13,412 nucleotides of DNA, taken from CAZONU01 sp965370045 (lineage in GTDB: Bacteria > Planctomycetota > SZUA-567 > JAKLDR01). Under the pieces are notes generated by a model. That model made no database searches, was not told the DNA's origin, and saw nothing but the letters and a program-made list of their open reading frames with translations. Below are positions 1 through 5,803 of the stretch, piece after piece (positions within the stretch are counted from its first letter, which is position 1; each line of letters begins with the position of its first letter). The position numbers and the translations under genes were made by a program. The stretch lies in NCBI GenBank assembly GCA_965370045.1, contig CBDUSI010000121.1, forward strand, positions 1-13,412. Direction: 5' to 3'.

Positions 1-433
1 CGTTGAAGTAGGCCGGGACGGTGATCACCGCCTCGGTGACCTCCTCGCCGAGGTAGTCCTCCGCGCACTTCTTGAGGTACTGCAGCACCGCCGCGGAGAC
101 TTCCTGGGGCGTGTACTCCTTGCCGTGAGCGCTCACCTTGACCAGCTCCTGGCTGCCGCCGGTCACCTTGTAGGAGACTATCTTCTCCTCGGCTTCCACC
201 TCGCTGTGGCGCCGGCCCATGAAGCGCTTGATGGAGTAGATGGTGTTCTCCGGATTGGTGACCGCCTGGCGCTTGGCCGCGCCGCCCACCAGCCGGCCAT
301 CCTCGGTGAAGGCCACCACCGACGGCGTGGTGCGGTTGCCTTCGCTGTTGGTGATGACCGCGGGCGCGTCGCCCTCCATGACCGCCACGCAGCTGTTGGT
401 GGTGCCCAGGTCGATGCCGATTATCTTGCCCAT
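1..433 (-). CDS. dnaK: Molecular chaperone DnaK (Hsp70), N-terminal part, cut by the window edge
   Basis: Only the first 144 codons are present; the gene continues past position 1. The product starts MGKIIGIDLGTTNSCVAV, the Hsp70 phosphate-1 ATP-binding signature. NRTTPSVVAF, the KRFMGRR segment and AVITVPAYFN follow in the order and spacing of the DnaK ATPase domain. DnaK is the cytosolic ATP-dependent chaperone that works with DnaJ and GrpE. The ATG at 433 is preceded by a good Shine-Dalgarno (AAGGAG, six bases upstream). The usual neighbours grpE and dnaJ are not upstream; the next gene is divergent. I found no CIRCE operator (TTAGCACTC-N9-GAGTGCTAA) and no convincing promoter in the spacer, so heat-shock control cannot be read from this sequence. 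The residues match DnaK better than HscA. Confidence 0.96.
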   Translation of the reverse strand, partial: MGKIIGIDLGTTNSCVAVMEGDAPAVITNSEGNRTTPSVVAFTEDGRLVGGAAKRQAVTNPENTIYSIKRFMGRRHSEVEAEEKIVSYKVTGGSQELVKVSAHGKEYTPQEVSAAVLQYLKKCAEDYLGEEVTEAVITVPAYFN

Positions 434-593
434 GATGCGCTCCTTCCGGACGGGCACGCTGGCCCGCGCGCCTGCTATTCGTTTCCAAGAGCTTACAAGC
501 AATCCATATGCCAGCGCCGGGCGATTCTCTTGTTCGTAAGCCGCCATATCAGGCCTGTTGCGACCGCAAAGCGGCTCGATGCGCTTCACTTTG

Positions 594-614
594 ACACGTT
601 TCCCCGGGAAGTGT
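594..614. promoter_or_regulatory. Operator-like imperfect palindrome
   Basis: Arms ACAC and TTCCC pair with GGGAA and GTGT around a single C, with a two-base bulge in the left arm. It overlaps the end of a TTGACA hexamer (591-596), but no good -10 hexamer sits 16-18 bases further on. It could be a protein-binding site in the dnaK upstream region or a chance palindrome. Confidence 0.25.
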
Positions 615-754
615 GCCATTATGGCCTCGACGCCGGACCCCTTGAGTGCTGAATGGCGACAACGTGATATCCGCACGAGTGCATTACTGTACGGCATGAT
701 GATAGTGAACGGCGGAGGGGCGAGATTGAGGGAATCACCGTCGCGGCCCCCCAC

Positions 755-782
755 TTGATATGTAGAGCAGGCCGACGATACT
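755..782 (+). promoter_or_regulatory. Sigma70-type promoter candidate for the phosphatase gene
   Basis: TTGATA (755-760) and GATACT (777-782) are separated by 16 bases, leaving a leader of about 70 bases before the ATG at 861. Both hexamers keep the most conserved bases. This is the best match upstream of the gene. Confidence 0.5.
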
Positions 783-860
783 GGGTGACGAGTGCCAGAG
801 GAGCAACTTGGCTTGAACACCGCCGGGCGGAGCGTCGTCTCTCCAGGAGGGTTAGCATAG

Positions 861-2507
861 ATGAAGAAGCATCCGCGCATCGGGGTGAAGCTGGGCTTCG
901 CCTGCCTGGGGCTGCTGGCCGCGGTCGCACCCGGCCGTGCCGCGGCCGGGGAGGGCAAGGGGTTCATGGTCGGGCCCTATTTGCAGAACCCTGGCCGCAC
1001 CGGCATCACCGTCATGTGGATGTCCAAGGAGTCGGGCGAGTGTACCGTCCGCTACGGAAAGGGGACGGCGCTTGACCGCGAGGTCAAGGCCAAGCCCGCC
1101 GCCAAGTTCGAGAACGACTACAAGACGGATGGCACCCCCGAGCGTGTCAAGTTCATCGAGAAGCGGTACGGGCGCAAGGCGTCGGTGCTGCACGGCGCGA
1201 ACGTGTACGAGGTCCGGCTCGCCGGGCTGACCCCGGGCACGACCTATCGCTACGAGGTGACCTCCGCGGGAGAGAAGTCCGGCGGCGGCTTTCGGACCTC
1301 CCCGGCCAAGCCCGGACCCTTCACGTTCATAATCTACGGCGACACCCGCACCGACGTGAAGGGCCACCGCAGCGTGGCCGCGCGTTTTCTCAAACACAAG
1401 CCGGAGTTCATTATCCACACCGGTGACATGTCCGAGGGGGAACCCTACACGCGGTGGCACAGCCAGTTCTTCGAGCCGCTGGCTGAGGTCATGAAGCAGG
1501 TTCCGCTGTGGCCGGTCCGGGGCAATCACGAGGGGACGGCGGTCTCCTACCGCCGGGCCTTCGCGGTGCCCGGCAACGAGCGGTGGTACTCCTTCGATTA
1601 CGGCAACGTTCACTTCGTCTGTCTGGACAGCCAGGAGGTCTACCCTCTCTTACAGGATCATCCCGACATGAAGGCCCAGCGCGCCTGGCTGGAGAAGGAT
1701 CTGGCCGCCTCCAAGGCTGCCTGGAAGATCGTTCTCTACCACAAGCCCAGCTACGATCTGGGGTTGCCGCATTACAGCAAGTGGGGCCAGGACAAGGTCG
1801 TATCCATTCTGCTCAAACACCGCGTGGATCTGGTCTACACCGCCCACGCCCACAGCTACCAGCGTTTTAAGACCATGCGGGTGGGGGCGGGCCGGGACGC
1901 ACACTGCTTTACCCATGTCATATCCGGCGGGGGCGGGGCGCCCCTGGCAGTCGCCGGGAACGCCCCGCACATGGCCCGCCGGGCCAGTGTGCTGCACTAC
2001 AACGTCCTGAACGTCGAGGGCGGGAAGATATCGGTCAAGGTCTTCACCACGGACGGGAAAGTAATGGACTCCTTCGAACTCGCCAAGAAGGACGGCCGGC
2101 CGACGCCCGATTACCTGGCCCGGGCCATGCCCGAGAAGGAGTTCAAGCTCCAGCACAGCATCTTCGAGAGCGTCTATCCTCCCCTGAAGGAGAGGATCTA
2201 CCTTGACCGGCTGCCCACCAGGGAGCAGTCCGGCCGGATCACCCTGAAGCTGGGCGCCGGGAAGCACGGGGCCAAGTTCACGCTCAGCGTGGCTGAGGGA
2301 TTCCGGAAGCTCTACGAGATGAAGCCGGTGACCGGCACCGCGGAGCCGGGCGGCACCGTGGCGCTGGAGGTGGTCGTCAAAGCCAAGGTCAAGTCGAGGA
2401 TCAGGAAGCGGCGCATCAAGCCCGCGCTGCGCCTGCAGTGCGATTACGAGGTGGCCGGCAAGAAGGGCCTGGTCTACACCCGCGAGATCCGCGCCCGGCG
2501 CAAGTAG
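861..2507 (+). CDS. Secreted purple-acid-phosphatase-like metallophosphoesterase
   Basis: This 548-residue protein has a signal peptide (basic start, hydrophobic residues 11-23, likely cleavage after AAA at 27-29). An FN3-like, purple-acid-phosphatase N-terminal domain follows (about 35-150; GPYLQNP, VRLAGLTPGTTYRYEV). The calcineurin-type metallophosphoesterase domain spans about 153-405. Metal-ligand motifs are in order and intact: GDTR (D161), GDM (D189), GNHE (N222-H223), YHK (H294) and AHAH (H329, H331). The last motif has Ala where the family usually has Gly. The family hydrolyses phosphomonoesters or diesters using a two-metal centre; the substrate cannot be read here. A 130-residue C-terminal extension, probably beta-rich, matches nothing I recognise. 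AGGAGG at 845-850 supports the ATG at 861. It is probably periplasmic or extracellular and used in phosphate scavenging, an inference from the family. Confidence 0.88.
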   Translation: MKKHPRIGVKLGFACLGLLAAVAPGRAAAGEGKGFMVGPYLQNPGRTGITVMWMSKESGECTVRYGKGTALDREVKAKPAAKFENDYKTDGTPERVKFIEKRYGRKASVLHGANVYEVRLAGLTPGTTYRYEVTSAGEKSGGGFRTSPAKPGPFTFIIYGDTRTDVKGHRSVAARFLKHKPEFIIHTGDMSEGEPYTRWHSQFFEPLAEVMKQVPLWPVRGNHEGTAVSYRRAFAVPGNERWYSFDYGNVHFVCLDSQEVYPLLQDHPDMKAQRAWLEKDLAASKAAWKIVLYHKPSYDLGLPHYSKWGQDKVVSILLKHRVDLVYTAHAHSYQRFKTMRVGAGRDAHCFTHVISGGGGAPLAVAGNAPHMARRASVLHYNVLNVEGGKISVKVFTTDGKVMDSFELAKKDGRPTPDYLARAMPEKEFKLQHSIFESVYPPLKERIYLDRLPTREQSGRITLKLGAGKHGAKFTLSVAEGFRKLYEMKPVTGTAEPGGTVALEVVVKAKVKSRIRKRRIKPALRLQCDYEVAGKKGLVYTREIRARRK

Positions 2508-2525
2508 CCGGCCGGCGGCGCCAGA

Positions 2526-2577
2526 GGCGGAGGCACCGCTGTTCTCGGACCCCGCTGCGCTCCGCCCCAAAACAGCG
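2526..2577 (+). other. Possible H-type pseudoknot in the spacer after the phosphatase gene
   Basis: Two perfect 7-bp pairings interlock. GGCGGAG (2526-2532) pairs with CTCCGCC (2560-2566), and CGCTGTT (2537-2543) pairs with AACAGCG (2571-2577). The order a-b-a'-b' is that of an H-type pseudoknot. It starts 19 bases after the phosphatase stop codon, so it could end or process that transcript. In GC-rich DNA such pairings can occur by chance, and no T-tract follows. Confidence 0.25.
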
Positions 2578-2679
2578 CGGGCAGGTGGCAACTGACTTTT
2601 CAGACTGCTGCAAGGATCGGGGGCAGGCCAACAGCTTGGCCCGCCTGAGCGTCCCAAGTACGAGGAGGAGGGAAATGTC

Positions 2680-3978
2680 ATGATGCGCAGGTTGGGCACT
2701 TGGGCCATCTGCTTTACAGCGGTGCTCTGTGCCGGCTGTGGTCCGCGGCGCGCAGCACCCCAGGCCGGGAAGCAGCTAGCAGGTGTCGAACGATTGATGA
2801 ATATCCCGAAAAAGCTCACGGTTGGACCGAGGCATGTCCTTGGCCTGGAGTCGGTGTTAGTGGTCTCCACCGGCAAGGACGTTCTTGCCTTCAGCATCGG
2901 AGAGAAGAAGCCCCGACGGATTCCAGGTGTTGATGCGTGGCTGGCGGCGACGCCGAAGGGGTTTGCGATCATCTCGAAGACGGGGGTGACTTTTTGCAGC
3001 CAGACCGGCAAGATCCAGAAGACTTTCCGTGGCGCGCGACCGGTATTTGCGATCAGCGGCAAGCTCGCCGCTGTTCTGAGGACAGTTAAAGGTTCGCCGG
3101 GCATCGCGTATCTGAGTGACGAGTTGAAGGTGACTGCGGAGAATCGGTTGCGGGAGTTGGCGAGTCCGACAATACTGGACGTGGCAACAAGAACAGTCCT
3201 GTCAGTCGCGTCAGGCAGCCTGCCATTCAAGCCGTCACTTTCGATTACGTTGTGGCAGGACGACAAGTTACTGGTTGACATCGGGAAGAAGTACACGGGA
3301 GCCCGCTTTCTGGGCGCATCTCGGACAGGTCGTATCTACCTGACTGTACCCAGCGGCGATCACCATAAGATGGTGTGCCTGAATATCAGAGGCAAGGAGG
3401 TTTGGGAAAGGGATATTCCGGACAAGCGAGGGAGAATATCCGCTTGGGCAGTGACGGCGAAATCGAAGGACGTGATCTTTCTCAGATATGAAGATCCCGC
3501 GTTTAAGCATCAGAAGGGGAAACTGCGGCTGCTTCTGATCGGTCCCGCGGGCAGAGTAATTAGGGACTACTCAGAAGCGTCGTACAACAACCCGGTTGTG
3601 AGTGTCGATTCCTCATACGCGATGTTGACCGGCAAGGATAAGGTCCACGGGATTGAACTACCTTCTGGGAAGACGGTATGGCGCAAGAATACGAAAGACC
3701 TCCTCGGCGGAGAAGATCCGCGGAAGATAATCGCCGGGGGCCTGTCCTTGGTGGAGAGTGAGCCGCTCTATTTGCTGCTGGTGGCGTCCAAGCCGGGGGA
3801 CAAGAAGGTTCCTGGCAAGGCTACAATCCTTGCCATTAGTCTGAGGACTGGGGGCCTGATGTACAGGAAGGGGCTCACAGGCGTTGGCTGGAAGATGTAT
3901 GTCTCCCGGAAGGGCACAGTATGGGTCGTGGCAGATGATGGGAAGGTGCATGTCATTCAGTTAAGCAAGAAGAGGTAA
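2680..3978 (+). CDS. Predicted lipoprotein, probably with a PQQ/WD40-like beta-propeller
   Basis: This is a 432-residue protein. The start MMRRLGTWAICFTAVLCAGC is a short lipoprotein signal with Cys20 as the acylated residue; Cys rather than Leu at -3 is slightly off the lipobox consensus. The rest reads as repeated short beta-strand blades with the rhythm 'V-LAFSIG', 'GFAIISKTG', 'GRIYLTVPSG', 'KVHGIELPSGKTVWRKN' and 'GTVWVVADDGKVHVIQL'. The phrase SGKTVWRKN resembles the repeat of PQQ-like (YfgL/BamB-type) propellers. No catalytic motif is visible and the function is unknown. AGGAGGAGGG at 2663-2672 selects the ATG at 2680; a second ATG follows directly. Codons use A and T in third position more than in the feo genes. 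It lies 172 bp after the phosphatase gene, and I see no separate promoter. Confidence 0.72.
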   Translation: MMRRLGTWAICFTAVLCAGCGPRRAAPQAGKQLAGVERLMNIPKKLTVGPRHVLGLESVLVVSTGKDVLAFSIGEKKPRRIPGVDAWLAATPKGFAIISKTGVTFCSQTGKIQKTFRGARPVFAISGKLAAVLRTVKGSPGIAYLSDELKVTAENRLRELASPTILDVATRTVLSVASGSLPFKPSLSITLWQDDKLLVDIGKKYTGARFLGASRTGRIYLTVPSGDHHKMVCLNIRGKEVWERDIPDKRGRISAWAVTAKSKDVIFLRYEDPAFKHQKGKLRLLLIGPAGRVIRDYSEASYNNPVVSVDSSYAMLTGKDKVHGIELPSGKTVWRKNTKDLLGGEDPRKIIAGGLSLVESEPLYLLLVASKPGDKKVPGKATILAISLRTGGLMYRKGLTGVGWKMYVSRKGTVWVVADDGKVHVIQLSKKR

Positions 3979-4095
3979 GCCTTCAGGGCGCACAGCAGTA
4001 AGATGAGGTGGAGCGAATGACCGCCGCCCCTTCGCCAGATTCCCCACCTCCCCCATCGCCAAAGAAGAATAGGGATCATTCAATAAGAAAGCCCC

Positions 4096-4123
4096 TTGAC
4101 AGCTTCGGGAGACCTCCTATAAT
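4096..4123 (+). promoter_or_regulatory. Consensus sigma70 promoter of the fur-feo operon
   Basis: Perfect TTGACA (4096-4101) and perfect TATAAT (4118-4123) are spaced by 16 bases. Transcription would start near 4130, inside the palindrome at 4124-4138, leaving a leader of about 28 bases before the TTG start of the first regulator. A promoter this strong usually needs a repressor, which fits the operator-like site that follows. Confidence 0.85.
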
Positions 4124-4138
4124 TGCGACAGAGTCGCA
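4124..4138. promoter_or_regulatory. Putative Fur-type operator, TGCGAC-N3-GTCGCA
   Basis: A perfect 6-3-6 inverted repeat starts on the base after the -10 box and covers the expected transcription start. A bound repressor would block initiation. The first gene downstream encodes a Fur-family regulator and the operon encodes Fe2+ uptake, so iron-dependent autorepression is the natural reading. The sequence is GC-richer than the classical AT-rich Fur box. No second copy was noticed elsewhere in the window. The palindrome is seen directly; the identity of the binding protein is inferred. Confidence 0.62.
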
Positions 4139-4157
4139 GTAAGAGGGAGGGCCCCGG

Positions 4158-4628
4158 TTGGCCGCCGAGTACCGCGCCGCCGAAACCATCTTGCGGGAGT
4201 TCCTGGCCGCGCGCGGCCTGCGGTTCACCGCCCCTAGGCGCGCGGCGCTCCGCGCGGTGATGAGCCTCGAAAAGCACTTCGGCCTGCCCCACATCGAACG
4301 CAAGCTGGCCGGCGGCGGCGCGCATCGCGCAACTCTTTACCGGACCTTGCCACTGTTGGAAGAGGCCGGCATCATCCGCCGGGTGCGCGAGAAGCTCGAC
4401 CACTGGCACTACGAGCACCTGGTGGGCCACGAGCACCACGCCCACCTGCTCTGCGTCGGTTGCGGAAAGGTGATCGAAGTCGCCAGCCCGGCCATCGAGC
4501 GCGAGCAGCAGCGCCTCTGCCGCGGGCACGGCTTCCAGGAGCGTTCGCACAGCTTCATCGTCCGTGGCCTGTGCGCTGGCTGCCGCGACGGCGGGAAGAA
4601 GAAGAGGAAGAGAAAGAGGAAATCATGA
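4158..4628 (+). CDS. Fur-family transcriptional regulator (Fur1), first gene of the feo operon
   Basis: This 156-residue protein is a metal-responsive DNA-binding repressor by family. The winged-helix part holds RFTAPRRAAL (about 22-31), a conserved E-x-H before helix 3, and the recognition helix RATLYRTLPLLEEAGII (57-73, Tyr61 and Arg62 kept). The dimerisation part holds EHHAHLLC (92-99), with two structural zinc pairs, C99-x2-C102 and C139-x2-C142, and His in SHSFIV. The usual HHDH is HHAH here: Ala95 replaces the Asp ligand of the regulatory metal site, so iron sensing may be altered, or it may belong to a Zur-like branch. The tail GGKKKRKRKRKS is strongly basic. The start is TTG at 4158, chosen because AGGGAGG lies seven bases upstream and no ATG fits. 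It overlaps the next gene by ATGA. Confidence 0.9.
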   Translation: MAAEYRAAETILREFLAARGLRFTAPRRAALRAVMSLEKHFGLPHIERKLAGGGAHRATLYRTLPLLEEAGIIRRVREKLDHWHYEHLVGHEHHAHLLCVGCGKVIEVASPAIEREQQRLCRGHGFQERSHSFIVRGLCAGCRDGGKKKRKRKRKS

Positions 4629-5326
4629 GCCCCCCGCGCAAGCCCGGCCGCCCCCGGCTCCGCAAGCACCGCGAGCTCCGCGAGCAGCTCGATGGCCTGC
4701 TGGCCGCCACCGGCCGGGAGGTCGATCCCGAGGAGCAGGCGGTCATCAACGCCTTCATCGCCGCCGAGGGCCACGTTACCGCCGCCGAGCTGGTGGAAGA
4801 GCTCTCCCGCCGGCACCCGGAGCTGGACTCGGGCCAGGTCCGCGGCGTGCTGCGCACCCTGGAGCAGCTGGGCATCGCCCGCCGGGTGCGCGCCGGCGAC
4901 CGCGAGTACTGGGAGCACCTGCACATCGGCGAGCACCACGATCACCTGATATGCGTGAGGTGCGGCCGGCTGGAGGAGTTCCTGGACGAGCGCATCGAGG
5001 CCCGGCAGCTGGAGCGCGCGCGGCTGGCCGGTTTCCGGCCGCTGTTCCACCGCATGCAGCTCTTCGGCATTTGCGCGCGCTGCATGGCCGAGCGCGAGGC
5101 GGTGCTGCCCCTCTCCGACCTGGCCCCCGGCGAGTGCGGGGAAGTGGAGTCGCTGGCCGGCGGGCGCGGCGCGCGGCGCCGCCTGGCCGAGCTGGGCCTC
5201 ACCCCGGGGACGGTGGTGGAGGTGCTGGCCAGCCGCGGGCCGGCGCTCTGCCTGGTGCGCGGCTCGCGCGTGGCCGTCGGCCAGGGCATGGCCCGCAAGG
5301 TGATGATCCGCCGCGCGGAGACTTAA
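4625..5326 (+). CDS. Fur-family regulator fused to a C-terminal FeoA domain (Fur2-FeoA)
   Basis: This is a 233-residue fusion. Residues 1-15 are basic with an AT-hook-like RKPGRPRLRK. Residues 20-155 are a Fur domain with EHHDHLIC (103-110), zinc pairs C110-x2-C113 and C150-x2-C153, and His142. The recognition helix reads SGQVRGVLRTLEQLGI (from 69) where Fur has ATVYRTLNLLEEAG, so the consensus Tyr, Arg and Thr are missing and DNA binding may differ. Residues 160-233 are a FeoA/SH3-like domain: LSDLAPGECGEV, RRRLAELGLTPGTVVEVL, then VRGSRVAVGQGMARKVMI. DtxR-family regulators often carry such a domain; on a Fur protein it looks unusual to me. The ATG at 4625 overlaps the fur1 stop, with AGAGGA five to nine bases upstream in the fur1 tail, giving translational coupling. 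The TAA stop lies in the end of palindromic element 1, so the native C-terminus may be altered. Confidence 0.9.
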   Translation: MSPPRKPGRPRLRKHRELREQLDGLLAATGREVDPEEQAVINAFIAAEGHVTAAELVEELSRRHPELDSGQVRGVLRTLEQLGIARRVRAGDREYWEHLHIGEHHDHLICVRCGRLEEFLDERIEARQLERARLAGFRPLFHRMQLFGICARCMAEREAVLPLSDLAPGECGEVESLAGGRGARRRLAELGLTPGTVVEVLASRGPALCLVRGSRVAVGQGMARKVMIRRAET

Positions 5327-5527
5327 CCGCAAATGGACGCAGATAGGCGCGGATTCCTAACCACCAAGACACCAAGGCACAAAGAGGGTGGAGTTTCATT
5401 TCTAGAACGCGGCGGGAGAGCAGGCTGTCGCGGCAGAGTTCTTCCGCGGAGGAGTTCCAAGTTTGGTGTTCTTGGTGTCTTGGTGGTAAGTAATTCTCGG
5501 CGTTCATCTGCGTCTATCAGCGGTTCC
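5323..5527. repeat. Palindromic element 1, nested inverted repeats, inside the feo operon
   Basis: There are two nested pairs of inverted arms. The outer arms (5325-5344 and 5506-5525) match at 17 of 20 positions and resemble the dispersed 'ATCTGCGT...GCGGTT' repeats common in environmental genomes. The inner arms (5360-5376, ACCACCAAGACACCAAG, and 5471-5487) are perfect over 17 bases. The interior holds GAACGCGGCGG (5405-5415), also found in element 3. The left end TTAACCGC supplies the TAA stop of the Fur2-FeoA gene. No coding sequence is visible inside. It fills most of the 242-bp gap before feoA and would fold into a large hairpin in the operon RNA, with possible effects on downstream expression. 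Confidence 0.85.
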
Positions 5528-5568
5528 ATCTTGCTTGTTCCTGGCGCCGTGAGAAAGGCATCCGTGTA

Positions 5569-5802
5569 ATGGACCCCAAGACGCTGGTGGACATCGAGGC
5601 GGGCCGCGAAGCGGTAATCGTGAAGATCCGCGGCGGCGGGGCCATTCGCCAGCGCCTGCTGGACATGGGCGTTACTCGTGGCACGAAGGTCAAAGTGGAA
5701 AGGCACGCGCCGCTGGGCGACCCCATAGAGATCTCGGTGAAGGGTTACTTGCTGGCCCTGCGCGGCGAGGAGGCCGCCGAGATATTCGTGGAGGAAGCCT
5801 GA
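5569..5802 (+). CDS. feoA: FeoA, small SH3-like partner of the ferrous iron transporter
   Basis: This 77-residue protein is the normal length for stand-alone FeoA, a cytosolic SH3-like protein needed for FeoB activity. It shows the family pattern: a short lead (LVDIEAGREAVIVKI), RQRLLDMGVTRGTKVKV, HAPLGDPIEISVKGYLLALR and a final EEAAEIFVEE. It is closer to the FeoA consensus than the FeoA domain fused to Fur2, which lacks the APLGDP loop. The ribosome-binding site is weak (AAAGG, ten bases before ATG). It lies 43 bp after the palindromic element and one base before the feoB start. No promoter of its own is visible, so it probably depends on the 4096 promoter. Confidence 0.93.
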   Translation: MDPKTLVDIEAGREAVIVKIRGGGAIRQRLLDMGVTRGTKVKVERHAPLGDPIEISVKGYLLALRGEEAAEIFVEEA

Positions 5803-5803
5803 G

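Larger units (their letters stand above)
434..860. other. 427-bp divergent spacer between dnaK and the phosphatase gene
   Basis: No plausible gene lies here; the open frames lack a ribosome-binding site and recognisable sequence. The spacer holds the dnaK ribosome-binding site (minus), the promoter candidate for the phosphatase gene (755-782, plus), and an imperfect palindrome at 594-614 that begins within a TTGACA hexamer at 591. On the minus strand there are two GCACTC half-sites (complements near 644-649 and 676-681), but neither has the inverted partner required for CIRCE. Confidence 0.6.

Noticed and set aside
640..685. GCACTC half-sites (minus strand) considered as CIRCE upstream of dnaK
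   Set aside because: Neither has the inverted GAGTGC partner nine bases away; the two sites are direct repeats.
1650..3296. Minus-strand open frame of 548 codons across the phosphatase and lipoprotein genes
   Set aside because: It spans two plus-strand genes with clear signals and has no family motif of its own.
4017..4142. Open frame of 41 codons (MTAAPSPDSPPPPSPKKN...) with a purine-rich stretch before its ATG
   Set aside because: It runs through the consensus promoter and operator of the fur-feo operon, so most of it lies upstream of the transcription start; its Pro/Ser-rich text has no recognisable fold.
4460..4624. Upstream extension of the Fur2-FeoA frame into fur1
   Set aside because: It would overlap fur1 by 165 bases in another frame; the ATG at 4625 has a ribosome-binding site and the ATGA overlap typical of coupled genes.
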